Assembly (NCBI GenBank): GCA_002245135.1
Contig: NGBS01000589.1
Location: 1-64,000, forward strand
Source: Proteromonas lacertae
Lineage: Eukaryota; Sar; Bigyra; Opalinata; Proteromonadidae
Length of the DNA stretch: 64,000 nt
Reading direction: 5' to 3'
A program made the position numbers and the translations under genes. The first letter of the stretch is position 1, and the number at the start of each line of letters is the position of its first letter. This document shows positions 1-11,141 of the stretch, in pieces. The notes below the pieces were generated by a model. The model did no database searches. It was not told where the DNA came from and was given only the letters and a program-made list of their open reading frames with translations.

Positions 1-1125
1 TATTTATTGTTACATAGTGTGAATTCCATCTTCATTTTTTATTAGGCAATAGATTTACAACACTATATTTTTTAGATTTCTTTTGTTTAGATAAATGAAT
101 GGGTAAGAATATTTCTTCTTTATCTTTAGCAATATCAATATAAAATATATTCACATTTAGTCGATTCTTTGTTTCAAACTTATCAATAGATTCATTGTCT
201 GTAGCATCAACAGGGAATGTTAACATACTCCAATCATGTTTCTTTTCATACATTTTGTATTTTTCAGGTTTATCTTTATTACATTGTAGATTATTAGAAT
301 ATAAAAGAGCATAGTACACTCCACTTAAAGCATTCATTATCTTCATTTATTACATTTGTTAAACATCTAAGACCTTGAAGTTTAGCAGGTAAAACAATAA
401 AACTACTTCCACGTATCACTTTAAATTTTGTTACATATAATTCTATAGTATTTACTCTAGCAAAAGTAAGACCACTTTGAGGATGATTTGAATCATCTTC
501 TGATATTTGTGTAAATATATTTTCCAGTATAGTTTGTATTTCACCTACAGTAGACATTTTTGTTATTTCACATAGTCTACTACGACTAAATATAGAAACT
601 TCATCATCACTGTCAGTAGACTCATCAGGTATATAAATTGAACGTACAATAAAGAAAAATTTGATCATATTCATAGTATCAGCTAGTTCATGTAATATAT
701 CTTTGATATCACTATTATTAACAAAATCATGATAACATTGTTGTGGTGTACTGTAATTTCTATTATTATAATTGAAAACCCATTTCCTGGTAACACCTTG
801 AGATGATTTATCAACTTCTCTAGCATCACGTATTCTATCATTAAATCTTTGATTTTGGTTAGGTTTTGGTAGGGAAGAAGGCATTAATCCACCAAAGAAT
901 GTATCACTGATTATTGGTATATCATTATTATATCTTTTTTTATTTTGAATAGCATCTGTACTAAATAATGGCGCTAATCTTCGTTTTGGAGCTTCTTCTG
1001 GTGGTTTCATCTGTATGTTTATGTTTATGATGATGGTGATGCTTATGCTTATGATGTTTATTTTTATTAAAAGTTTGTTCTAGAAGTTTAAAAAATGCTT
1101 TTAAAAGCTTTTTATGTTTGCTCAT
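1..1125 (-). pseudogene. Polinton/Maverick polymerase-type N-terminal protein, frameshifted remnant
   Basis: Read on the minus strand, a His/Lys-rich leader (start near 1125) is followed by an open frame from 1010 to 294. That frame ends in a block containing RGSSFIVLPAKLQG and NEDNECFKWSV. A second frame (about 315 to 32) continues with FPVDATDNESIDKFE and NVNIFYIDIAK. From family knowledge, the order 'RGSSxIxLP - N.D..CFKW - FP....DIDKFE - NVF - VNLL' is the hallmark of the N-terminal part of Polinton/Maverick DNA polymerase proteins and their arthropod and cnidarian relatives. The two frames can only be joined by a +1 shift near 310-316. Past 32 a further shift is needed to keep matching the family. 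No polymerase catalytic domain is visible before the window edge. I read it as a decayed gene, though a sequencing indel could explain one of the shifts. Confidence 0.6.
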
Positions 1126-1285
1126 TATATAGATAGAATTCGCGAAATAAATCAAAAATGGAAATATGAAATTTGATTGGTCGGATGATTTGATTGGTCG
1201 ACTTTAAAAATAAAAAGAAATTTTCATTTTCATTTTTCTTGACATTTTTTAATCATTTTTTATTTTCATCTCTCCCTTATATAAA

Positions 1286-2053
1286 ATGAGTAACGAAACA
1301 CCCTATGAAGCTACAGATGTAGAATTCAGTGATTACTACAAGAATCCAAAGTTATGTAACAAGTGGATTATTAAAGGAACTGTTGAGAGTATTACAGTTA
1401 AGCCTACTAAAACTAGTCAATATGTATTGATTACTTTTGTTCATGATTTGGATCATAAAGTTGTAATTAATAATGGAAGAGATTTTGAAACATATTCAGC
1501 TGATGAAGTGAAATATGTATTGAAACAAATTTATGATAGAAACGAGAATGACTTTATAGAAAAAATCATTCGTGGATATTTGATTAGTGTAGGATGTAGA
1601 GAACCTCAACATGGTATTAAATACTTCCACAATTTCAATTCTATTATGATATGGGATAATAGTAACTATAGAGTTCCATCTGATGTTGATGTTGGTAGTA
1701 AAATTGCTGTAAGTGTTGTTGATAATCAAATCTCTATTAAGAGTAATGGTACTCAAAACTTTGTTAATCATAGAGTTTGTAGTGATATTGTTGGTTATGA
1801 TGAAAATCCTGATTTAGCTACAACTATTAGAAGAAGTAATGAGAAGAAAATTAAGAAAGAACAAGCTAATCAAAACAAATTTGTTTCACCTCCAAGAATT
1901 AAGAGAACTAAGATAGAAGATAGTGATTTAATTAGTACTCGTAGACCATTCCCTGCTAAGAAAGTAATTAGTAATGGTTTTATTAGTGCTGCTAAGTCTA
2001 TTAACTTTGGTAACGCTTTAAGTGATAAGGATTTGGGAGAGGTAGAAGAATGA
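1286..2053 (+). CDS. Hypothetical protein of the Polinton-like block, possible OB-fold N-terminus
   Basis: A 255-aa intronless ORF with an ATG start 8 nt after a TATA-like run. I do not recognise the family. The first ~110 residues alternate beta-strand-like segments (KWIIKGTVESITV, QYVLITFVHD, HKVVINNG), which would suit an OB-like barrel. This is an inference from pattern only. The C-terminal third (about 185-255) is basic and low in hydrophobics, with a cluster PPRIKRTK that could be a nuclear localisation signal. It lies 65 bp upstream of the integrase ORF on the same strand and diverges from the polymerase remnant, so a role in the mobile element (for example single-strand DNA binding) is plausible but unproven. 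Confidence 0.6.
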   Translation: MSNETPYEATDVEFSDYYKNPKLCNKWIIKGTVESITVKPTKTSQYVLITFVHDLDHKVVINNGRDFETYSADEVKYVLKQIYDRNENDFIEKIIRGYLISVGCREPQHGIKYFHNFNSIMIWDNSNYRVPSDVDVGSKIAVSVVDNQISIKSNGTQNFVNHRVCSDIVGYDENPDLATTIRRSNEKKIKKEQANQNKFVSPPRIKRTKIEDSDLISTRRPFPAKKVISNGFISAAKSINFGNALSDKDLGEVEE

Positions 2054-2118
2054 TTTAATTATTTTAATTCATTAATTCTTTAAATATATATCATTCATAT
2101 TTTTTATATATTGTTTGA

Positions 2119-3279
2119 ATGTCACTACAAGATAAAATAAATGAGTTATACAAAACATATGGTTATTTAAACAAACGAGACTTTATTAATTTCTCTGTAA
2201 ATGAACTTGAGAATAACTTTAAAAAATCTGACATTAAAAAAGCTAGTAGTGAACTTGTAGAGTCTAAACCAGATTATCAAATCACTGCAACTAAAAGGAA
2301 TAGAATTAAATATGAAATTGAAAAGTTACCTGGGTCATATCAAATAGATTTGGTGTTTTTCAACAATACAAAAGTTCCATTTTTGTTAATTATAGAAGTT
2401 GTTAGTCGTAAGTGTTGGATATATTATGTTAAATCTAAATCAGAAAATGATGTATATCCAGTGTTTGAAAAATGGTTTTATCAGGGTATGCAACCTAAGG
2501 ATGAAAACGCTCGTTTTGTAGGAAGTATATTGTCAGATGAAGAGTCTGGTATTATCTATGGTAAGAAATTTTTAGATTTGTTTAACAAAAATCATATACG
2601 ATTTATACTTAAAGAACGTAATGAACATAATATAATGAAAATATTGGATCGATGTGTGAGAACTATTAAAGATATGTTTTATAGAAAAATTAATACATTT
2701 TCTGATGAAGAATTTGATAAAATTAACAATATTGAATCATTGTGTAATATAGTATATACTGTTGTAGATGATTACAATGCAAAACCACATTCTGCACTCA
2801 ATAATCTAACTCCAAATGAAGTATTCAATGATTTTGAAGTCCAAGATAGATTGTATAAAGAATCCCATGCTAGAAACTTAAAGAAGCGTAAAAGTGATAC
2901 TCATTTTAAAGCTGATGATTTTGTCAGAATAAAAGAACGTAGAGATAACAAACTTCAAAAAACTACTTATTATACTGATAAAGTATACCAAATACACAAA
3001 GTTGGACCATTTTCATATTCTGTTAAGAACTTGGATGGAACAATACCTAGAGAATTCAATCCTAGAGATATAGGCTCATATAGATTCAAATCTCATGAAA
3101 TAAAAAGAGTACCAGTTAATAGTATTACAACAAATGGTAAGTTTAGATTAAGACAAATTCATAGTATAAATAATGAAGCACAACCTATAGAACCAGATAT
3201 TCAACCAGTACCAGAAGGCAGAAAAAGTAGATATGGTAGAGTATATAAGAAAAATTCGCTATTTAATGATTTCGTATAA
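2119..3279 (+). CDS. rve-type integrase of Polinton-like element
   Basis: A 386-aa intronless ORF. The catalytic core spans about 70-250: first Asp in YQIDLVFF, central strands PFLLIIEVVSRKCWIYYV, second Asp in SDEESG, then HNIMKILDRCVRTIK where families normally show N..VER.NRTLK. The block NAKPHSALNNLTPNEV matches the end of rve cores. The C-terminal part (about 280-345: FKADDFVRIKE, DKVYQIHKVG, YSVKNLDG) resembles the SH3-like barrel that follows the core in Polinton and Ginger integrases. The third acidic residue appears to be Asp rather than Glu, with 36 residues after the second Asp. It may therefore be a DDD variant or inactive. No N-terminal H2C2 zinc finger is visible. It catalyses strand transfer if active. 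Confidence 0.72.
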   Translation: MSLQDKINELYKTYGYLNKRDFINFSVNELENNFKKSDIKKASSELVESKPDYQITATKRNRIKYEIEKLPGSYQIDLVFFNNTKVPFLLIIEVVSRKCWIYYVKSKSENDVYPVFEKWFYQGMQPKDENARFVGSILSDEESGIIYGKKFLDLFNKNHIRFILKERNEHNIMKILDRCVRTIKDMFYRKINTFSDEEFDKINNIESLCNIVYTVVDDYNAKPHSALNNLTPNEVFNDFEVQDRLYKESHARNLKKRKSDTHFKADDFVRIKERRDNKLQKTTYYTDKVYQIHKVGPFSYSVKNLDGTIPREFNPRDIGSYRFKSHEIKRVPVNSITTNGKFRLRQIHSINNEAQPIEPDIQPVPEGRKSRYGRVYKKNSLFNDFV

Positions 3280-3417
3280 TTTTTATGTTTTTTATTTATG
3301 TTATTTTTTACATATAAAACAAACACCAATTTTCATCAAAGTAATGAATTCAAAGTGCTTTTTTCAAGTATATGGATTAAAGCATAAACCAGACAAATTT
3401 AAAGTATATATTAATAC

Positions 3418-4590
3418 TTATAAGTTCTTCATCATCTTCTCAAACTCTTCAGCTTTCTTTCTTTTCTCTTCTTCAATTCTTTTCTTAAACTCTTCTTCCA
3501 TCTTCTTTTCTAATTCATCGTTTTCTTTTTTCATCTTTTCTTCCATTTGTCTCTTTTGTTCTAATACCCATTTCTTTCTTAACTCTTCTTGTTGTCTCAT
3601 ATTCTCTTCTTCTTGAAGCATTCTAATAACCACTAATTCTTCTTTTCTTTTCTTTTCTGCTTCTTCTTGTTTTCTCTTTCTCTCTGCTTCTTCTTGTACT
3701 TTTCTAACTCTTTCTTCTTCTTGTTGTTTTTTCTTTTTTTCTTCATCTTCTTGTTTCTTTCTCTCTGCATCTTGATGCTTAATTTTCTCTTCTATCTCTT
3801 TTTGTTTTTCTTCATCTTTTTTAGTTAATTCAGCATTAAAATATTTCAATTCAGCATCCAGAATATCAATATCAGTAACATCAAGAAGTGTAGTATCAGA
3901 CCTTGGTGACATTGGAGGTGTAAAGGTAGGACTTTGGCTACTTAATAAATCATCAGCAGATGTTCTTGATTCAGTATCTTTCACAATTATACCCACTGGT
4001 TCGTCAACAAAATCAGAATCCTTAACAATCTTTCTTTTCTTTAAATGAATTAATTCATCATCACTATCAATAACTGCTTTTGTTTTAGGTTTCTTTACAG
4101 TATCAGTTCTTCTTTTATAAACTCTTTTAGGTTTTTGAGGTACAGTTGGTGGTGGTGGTTCTTGTTGTGGTTGTTGTTGTTGTTTTAACTGAGGTTGAAT
4201 AAAAGGTTTAATCTGTTTTACATCTGGTTTTACTATACTCTTCATCTCTTCGTCACTAAAGTATAAATTCATATACTCATTTTGATCTAATGTCTCTAGA
4301 TGTTTAATGGGAATTAACTTCTGATTATCAAACTTACATGAAAAGCAATAATAAACTGCTGTAGCTGACTTCTCTAATTCGATATAGTTGAATTGTGGTG
4401 GACTTTGCTTCTTCTTTGATTTTTTGCTGTCATCATAAGCCAAACTTTGAATATACATTTCGTCGCAAAATGTCTTTAAATGCTGGATGTTACGACTCAC
4501 TTTCTGATAGAACTCATAAGCCTGTCCCTTTAATGGAAGCTGGGAGCATAATTCTGAATTGGTTGGTTGTTTGACTCTGTCTGCTGGCAT
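3418..4590 (-). CDS. Coiled-coil, charged protein of the Polinton-like block (unknown function)
   Basis: A 390-aa intronless ORF. Residues 1-110 are globular-looking with aromatic and cysteine residues (AVYYCFSCKF). Residues 135-230 are low-complexity Gln/Pro and basic (QQQQPQQEPPPP, KPKRVYKRR). From about 255 to the end there is one long uninterrupted helix of Glu/Lys/Arg heptads, predicted to form a coiled coil about 135 residues long. I do not recognise a family. It converges with the integrase, with 138 bp between their stops. An internal structural or scaffolding role in a virus-like element would fit but is speculation. Confidence 0.6.
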   Translation of the reverse strand: MPADRVKQPTNSELCSQLPLKGQAYEFYQKVSRNIQHLKTFCDEMYIQSLAYDDSKKSKKKQSPPQFNYIELEKSATAVYYCFSCKFDNQKLIPIKHLETLDQNEYMNLYFSDEEMKSIVKPDVKQIKPFIQPQLKQQQQPQQEPPPPTVPQKPKRVYKRRTDTVKKPKTKAVIDSDDELIHLKKRKIVKDSDFVDEPVGIIVKDTESRTSADDLLSSQSPTFTPPMSPRSDTTLLDVTDIDILDAELKYFNAELTKKDEEKQKEIEEKIKHQDAERKKQEDEEKKKKQQEEERVRKVQEEAERKRKQEEAEKKRKEELVVIRMLQEEENMRQQEELRKKWVLEQKRQMEEKMKKENDELEKKMEEEFKKRIEEEKRKKAEEFEKMMKNL

Positions 4591-4773
4591 TTTTGATTGA
4601 ATGATTGAATAATTAATTTTCTATTAAGGTAAAAAAAAGCAAAAAATAAAATACTGAAAATGAGTAAGAAAAGTGTGAATGAAAAATAAAACGGTTTTTC
4701 TTTATGTAATATTTAAGGGGGTACAAAAAATAACTTTCAAAAATCAAATACGAAAAAAAGACTATATATAAAA

Positions 4774-5157
4774 TTAAATATTTATGATTGGTTTTTGAAT
4801 TTCAATCTCAGGTTTATTAATAGGAATAATTTCTATTTCTGTTTCTAATTGCTCTTCATCTTCATTATCACTAGCATTTCTAGAATTTATTCTACTATTT
4901 TCAGGTGTTAAAGTAAATGGAATAGCAGAAACAATAGTAGATTTTCTTAATGCTAATTGAACAGCAGGTTCTGGCTCAGCTAATATTTCACTTAATTCTG
5001 GAGGACAGGCTTTATGATAACACCATGCACATATTCTCTTGCATTTATAAAGAACCCATAGAACTACACAACCTAATAAAATATACAGTTCTTGTTTCAA
5101 ACCATTTAAAGTATCTTTCATATCACCTAACATAACTAATGATGAATTATATGGCAT
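4774..5157 (-). CDS. Small single-pass membrane protein of the Polinton-like block
   Basis: A 127-aa intronless ORF. Residues about 24-40 (ELYILLGCVVLWVLYK) form one strong transmembrane helix. A Cys-rich basic stretch follows (CKRICAWCYHKAC), then an acidic tail with Ile/Pro-Glu alternation. There is no cleavable signal peptide. By the positive-inside rule the long C-terminal tail would be cytoplasmic. The family is not recognised. It sits in a row of three minus-strand ORFs (5222-5809 and 5938-6279 upstream). Small membrane proteins are common in virus-like elements, but nothing here proves that role. Confidence 0.5.
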   Translation of the reverse strand: MPYNSSLVMLGDMKDTLNGLKQELYILLGCVVLWVLYKCKRICAWCYHKACPPELSEILAEPEPAVQLALRKSTIVSAIPFTLTPENSRINSRNASDNEDEEQLETEIEIIPINKPEIEIQKPIINI

Positions 5158-5221
5158 ATTATGTGAAATTATTTATATATAAAAACGTATAGAAATATAA
5201 AAATGAATTTTAAACCAAAAG

Positions 5222-5809
5222 TTAATTAATTATACAGGTAGGTGATGTAGTTAGATCTACTGTAGCTACCCCCGGGATAGGACTTGTAGAACAATCTACT
5301 TTAGCAATATCTACCTTTGGTCGACCCTCGGCAGTGGAACTATTCTCTACTTTACGCTTCTTATCTTCTCCACTATTATCACTTCCTTTCTTTACTTCTT
5401 CATATCTTCTCTTCTTCTTATTTCTACACTCTGTACAAGATTTATAGAATACACCTTCACTCTTATAACCAAATTCATCATTAGCTTTCTTCTTACCACA
5501 AGTACTACATATCTGTGAATCTGGATCTAACTTTGTTATATCCTTTCTTTTTTTAGGTTTAGATTCGCTTTGTTTTTCTTCCTTCACTTCTTCTTCTTCT
5601 TCCATTGTTATATCAATATCATCACCTGGTTGTTCACTCCATTCTGGATCATCTTCATACTCTTCAATCACAGAATACATACCATCCAACATATCCTTGA
5701 ATACTTTAATAATTAATGATTTTACTTCAGACATATCATTCTCATACATTTCACCTTCTTGTAAGTGTTTTTCAATATTAGCATCTAATTCGTTTTGTAT
5801 ATCACTCAT
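5222..5809 (-). CDS. Zinc-motif (CxxC...CxxC) acidic/basic protein
   Basis: A 195-aa intronless ORF. Residues 1-90 are acidic and probably disordered or helical, with an EEEEEVKEEK run. A basic patch (KPKKRKD) precedes a zinc-binding motif at about 100-130: CSTCGKKK...F...SCTEC. This C-x2-C-x(3)-K-x(n)-F-x(n)-C-x2-C pattern is a widespread small zinc ribbon seen in many viral and mobile-element proteins. A second basic cluster (NKKKRRYEE) follows. Specific function unknown; DNA binding is the simplest guess. The C-terminus is Ser/Thr rich. Confidence 0.6.
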   Translation of the reverse strand: MSDIQNELDANIEKHLQEGEMYENDMSEVKSLIIKVFKDMLDGMYSVIEEYEDDPEWSEQPGDDIDITMEEEEEVKEEKQSESKPKKRKDITKLDPDSQICSTCGKKKANDEFGYKSEGVFYKSCTECRNKKKRRYEEVKKGSDNSGEDKKRKVENSSTAEGRPKVDIAKVDCSTSPIPGVATVDLTTSPTCIIN

Positions 5810-5937
5810 TTTAATTTATGTAGATTATTTCAAAAATCGCAAGAAATTTATGAATGAAAAGAATTATGTAATATTATGTTTATTTCTATTCAGCCAATCA
5901 AATAACAAAAATTCAATTAAAACCAATGATTTAAGAA

Positions 5938-6279
5938 TTAGTTATGAAATCTTAGTCTTTCTTCAATGATGTTCTTTTCATCAATACCATAACGCTTTAA
6001 CATCTTTGTTTTTCTGCGCTCTTCTTCAGGATCAACCCATTTTCTAGGGCGTATGGTTGCTTGTGCTACTCTGGTTGGTTTATGAATTGCACGCCATTCT
6101 TCATACTTTCTGTCATCCTCATCAGCTGTATCAGAAGTATACCACATTACTACTGGAGGTGGCTCAGCTACTATTCTAGCTACTTCACTTTCAATGATTG
6201 CATAGATTCTTTCAAATTCTTCATCTTCACGCTTATTTCTATCTTCTATATTAACATTCTCGATCCAAATTCTTGACAT
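5938..6279 (-). CDS. Hypothetical 113-aa protein
   Basis: The ORF starts at ATG 6279 (MSRIWIENVN). The frame stays open a little upstream but without another ATG. The protein is charged and rich in Arg and Glu, with WYTSDTADEDDRKYEEWR and PRKWVDPEEERRKTKMLKRYG as visible segments. It has no membrane segment and no motif I recognise. It is the first gene of the minus-strand trio and the last ORF before the structured noncoding stretch that leads into the 121-bp array. Confidence 0.45.
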   Translation of the reverse strand: MSRIWIENVNIEDRNKREDEEFERIYAIIESEVARIVAEPPPVVMWYTSDTADEDDRKYEEWRAIHKPTRVAQATIRPRKWVDPEEERRKTKMLKRYGIDEKNIIEERLRFHN

Positions 6280-6423
6280 TTTTTTGAAATTATGATTGAT
6301 AAAAAACAATAAGAAAAAGTTAAATGAAATTATATACAAAAAACAAAAGAAAAATTTTAACCCATAAAATTACTCATACACTAAAATATATAAAGAAATT
6401 TAAACTCACCACTTGCTCCAGTA

Positions 6424-6506
6424 TAACCCGTACCAAAAACTAATTTACACTCAAATCGCTTATTCTTACCTGTAGAAGGCACCTAAGAATAGTCTGGTAC
6501 GGGTTA
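6424..6506. repeat. Nested inverted repeat / potential stem-loop
   Basis: A perfect 12-bp pair TAACCCGTACCA (6424-6435) and TGGTACGGGTTA (6495-6506) encloses a second perfect 7-bp pair ATTCTTA (6462-6468) and TAAGAAT (6484-6490). The GC content is well above the surroundings. It lies between the last Polinton-like ORF and the left 121-bp array, so it could belong to an element terminus or encode a small structured RNA. Confidence 0.6.
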
Positions 6507-6545
6507 CCCACCTACAGTGATATTCTTACGGTTATACATATATTA

Positions 6546-9500
6546 TACATTATACAATAACCATTTTTAACTATCAGTTTACTTCGATTTAGAACAAACT
6601 AACATAATTCTTTCTAATCTTCGATTTTGTACTCATTTCATTCTATATATTATACTCAATTATATATACATTATACAATAACCATTTTTAACTATCAATT
6701 TACTTCGATTTAGAACAAACTAACATAATTCTTTCTAATCTTCGATTTTGTACTCATTTCATTCTATATATTATACTCAATTATATATACATTATACAAT
6801 AACCATTTTTAACTATCAATTTACTTCGATTTAGAACAAACTAACATAATTCTTTCTAATCTTCGATTTTGTACTCATTTCATTCTATATATTATACTCA
6901 ATTATATATACATTATACAATAACCATTTTTAACTATCAATTTACTTCGATTTAGAACAAACTAACATAATTCTTTCTAATCTTCGATTTTGTACTCATT
7001 TCATTCTATATATTATACTCAATTATATATACATTATACAATAACCATTTTTAACTATCAATTTACTTCGATTTAGAACAAACTAACATAATTCTTTCTA
7101 ATCTTCGATTTTGTACTCATTTCATTCTATATATTATACTCAATTATATATACATTATACAATAACCATTTTTAACTATCAATTTACTTCGATTTAGAAC
7201 AAACTAACATAATTCTTTCTAATCTTCGATTTTATACTCATTTCATTCTATATATTATACTCAATTATATATACATTATACAATAACCATTTTTAACTAT
7301 CAATTTACTTCGATTTAGAACAAACTAACATAATTCTTTCTAATCTTCGATTTTGTACTCATTTCATTCTATATATTATACTCAATTATATATACATTAT
7401 ACAATAACCATTTTTAACTATCAATTTACTTCGATTTAGAACAAACTAACATAATTCTTTCTAATCTTCGATTTTGTACTCATTTCATTCTATATATTAT
7501 ACTCAATTATATATACATTATACAATAACCATTTTTAACTATCAATTTACTTCGATTTAGAACAAACTAACATAATTCTTTCTAATCTTCGATTTTGTAC
7601 TCATTTCATTCTATATATTATACTCAATTATATATACATTATACAATAACCATTTTTAACTATCAATTTACTTCGATTTAGAACAAACTAACATAATTCT
7701 TTCTAATCTTCGATTTTGTACTCATTTCATTCTATATATTATACTCAATTATATATACATTATACAATAACCATTTTTAACTATCAATTTACTTCGATTT
7801 AGAACAAACTAACATAATTCTTTCTAATCTTCGATTTTGTACTCATTTCATTCTATATATTATACTCAATTATATATACATTATACAATAACCATTTTTA
7901 ACTATCAATTTACTTCGATTTAGAACAAACTAACATAATTCTTTCTAATCTTCGATTTTGTACTCATTTCATTCTATATATTATACTCAATTATATATAC
8001 ATTATACAATAACCATTTTTAACTATCAATTTACTTCGATTTAGAACAAACTAACATAATTCTTTCTAATCTTCGATTTTGTACTCATTTCATTCTATAT
8101 ATTATACTCAATTATATATACATTATACAATAACCATTTTTAACTATCAATTTACTTTCGATTTAGAACAAACTAACATAATTCTTTCTAATCTTCGATT
8201 TTGTACTCATTTCATTCTATATATTATACTCAATTATATATACATTATACAATAACCATTTTTAACTATCAATTTACTTCGATTTAGAACAAACTAACAT
8301 AATTCTTTCTAATCTTCGATTTTGTACTCATTTCATTCTATATATTATACTCAATTATATATACATTATACAATAACCATTTTTAACTATCAATTTACTT
8401 CGATTTAGAACAAACTAACATAATTCTTTCTAATCTTCGATTTTGTACTCATTTCATTCTATATATTATACTCAATTATATATACATTATACAATAACCA
8501 TTTTTAACTATCAATTTACTTCGATTTAGAACAAACTAACATAATTCTTTCTAATCTTCGATTTTGTACTCATTTCATTCTATATATTATACTCAATTAT
8601 ATATACATTATACAATAACCATTTTTAACTATCAATTTACTTCGATTTAGAACAAACTAACATAATTCTTTCTAATCTTCGATTTTGTACTCATTTCATT
8701 CTATATATTATACTCAATTATATATACATTATACAATAACCATTTTTAACTATCAATTTACTTCGATTTAGAACAAACTAACATAATTCTTTCTAATCTT
8801 CGATTTTGTACTCATTTCATTCTATATATTATACTCAATTATATATACATTATACAATAACCATTTTTAACTATCAATTTACTTCGATTTAGAACAAACT
8901 AACATAATTCTTTCTAATCTTCGATTTTGTACTCATTTCATTCTATATATTATACTCAATTATATATACATTATACAATAACCATTTTTAACTATCAATT
9001 TACTTCGATTTAGAACAAACTAACATAATTCTTTCTAATCTTCGATTTTGTACTCATTTCATTCTATATATTATACTCAATTATATATACATTATACAAT
9101 AACCATTTTTAACTATCAATTTACTTCGATTTAGAACAAACTAACATAATTCTTTCTAATCTTCGATTTTGTACTCATTTCATTCTATATATTATACTCA
9201 ATTATATATACATTATACAATAACCATTTTTAACTATCAGTTTACTTCGATTTAGAACAAACTAACATAATTCTTTCTAATCTTCGATTTTGTACTCATT
9301 TCATTCTATATATTATACTCAATTATATATACATTATACAATAACCATTTTTAACTATCAATTTACTTCGATTTAGAACAAACTAACATAATTCTTTCTA
9401 ATCTTCGATTTTGTACTCATTTCATTCTATATATTATACTCAATTATATATACATTATACAATAACCATTTTTAACTATCAATTTACTTCGATTTAGAAC

Positions 9501-11052
9501 AAACTAACATAATTCTTTCTAATCTTCGATTTTGTACTCATTTCATTCTATATATTATACTCAATTATATATACATTATACAATAACCATTTTTAACTAT
9601 CAATTTACTTCGATTTAGAACAAACTAACATAATTCTTTCTAATCTTCGATTTTATACTCATTTCATTCTATATATTATACTCAATTATATATACATTAT
9701 ACAATAACCATTTTTAACTATCAATTTACTTCGATTTAGAACAAACTAACATAATTCTTTCTAATCTTCGATTTTGTACTCATTTCATTCTATATATTAT
9801 ACTCAATTATATATACATTATACAATAACCATTTTTAACTATCAATTTACTTCGATTTAGAACAAACTAACATAATTCTTTCTAATCTTCGATTTTGTAC
9901 TCATTTCATTCTATATATTATACTCAATTATATATACATTATACAATAACCATTTTTAACTATCAATTTACTTCGATTTAGAACAAACTAACATAATTCT
10001 TTCTAATCTTCGATTTTGTACTCATTTCATTCTATATATTATACTCAATTATATATACATTATACAATAACCATTTTTAACTATCAATTTACTTCGATTT
10101 AGAACAAACTAACATAATTCTTTCTAATCTTCGATTTTGTACTCATTTCATTCTATATATTATACTCAATTATATATACATTATACAATAACCATTTTTA
10201 ACTATCAATTTACTTCGATTTAGAACAAACTAACATAATTCTTTCTAATCTTCGATTTTATACTCATTTCATTCTATATATTATACTCAATTATATATAC
10301 ATTATACAATAACCATTTTTAACTATCAATTTACTTCGATTTAGAACAAACTAACATAATTCTTTCTAATCTTCGATTTTGTACTCATTTCATTCTATAT
10401 ATTATACTCAATTATATATACATTATACAATAACCATTTTTAACTATCAATTTACTTCGATTTAGAACAAACTAACATAATTCTTTCTAATCTTCGATTT
10501 TGTACTCATTTCATTCTATATATTATACTCAATTATATATACATTATACAATAACCATTTTTAACTATCAATTTACTTCGATTTAGAACAAACTAACATA
10601 ATTCTTTCTAATCTTCGATTTTATACTCATTTCATTCTATATATTATACTCAATTATATATACATTATACAATAACCATTTTTAACTATCAATTTACTTC
10701 GATTTAGAACAAACTAACATAATTCTTTCTAATCTTCGATTTTGTACTCATTTCATTCTATATATTATACTCAATTATATATACATTATACAATAACCAT
10801 TTTTAACTATCAATTTACTTCGATTTAGAACAAACTAACATAATTCTTTCTAATCTTCGATTTTGTACTCATTTCATTCTATATATTATACTCAATTATA
10901 TATACATTATACAATAACCATTTTTAACTATCAATTTACTTCGATTTAGAACAAACTAACATAATTCTTTCTAATCTTCGATTTTGTACTCATTTCATTC
11001 TATATATTATACTCAATTATATATACATTATACAATAACCATTTTTAACTAT
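6546..11052. repeat. Left 121-bp tandem array, about 37 copies
   Basis: The anchor CCATTTTT occurs first at 6561 and last at 11039. That distance of 4478 nt equals 37 periods of 121 plus one extra base, which is a T inserted near 8155 (tactttcgat). Units are almost identical. The only variants noticed are CAG for CAA in the first unit and near 9240, and TTTATACTC for TTTGTACTC near 7233, 9653, 10257 and 10620. Each unit contains CTTCGATTT twice, about 40 nt apart. There are no unique spacers and no long ORF. Confidence 0.95.
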
Positions 11053-11141
11053 TATTTTAAAATGAAAAATATCCGTTACTGAATCTTTCTATTTTGTTTT
11101 TTGTACTATCCTTACATCCCTTGTAATTAATATTTTGTTGT
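11053..11141. other. Short AT-rich leader between left array and transposase ORF
   Basis: Unique sequence of about 90 bp with T-rich runs. It presumably contains the transposase promoter, but no defined motif is recognisable. Confidence 0.3.

Noticed and set aside
6546-11052. CRISPR array
   Set aside because: The 121-bp units are contiguous and nearly identical, with no unique spacers, in a eukaryotic context.
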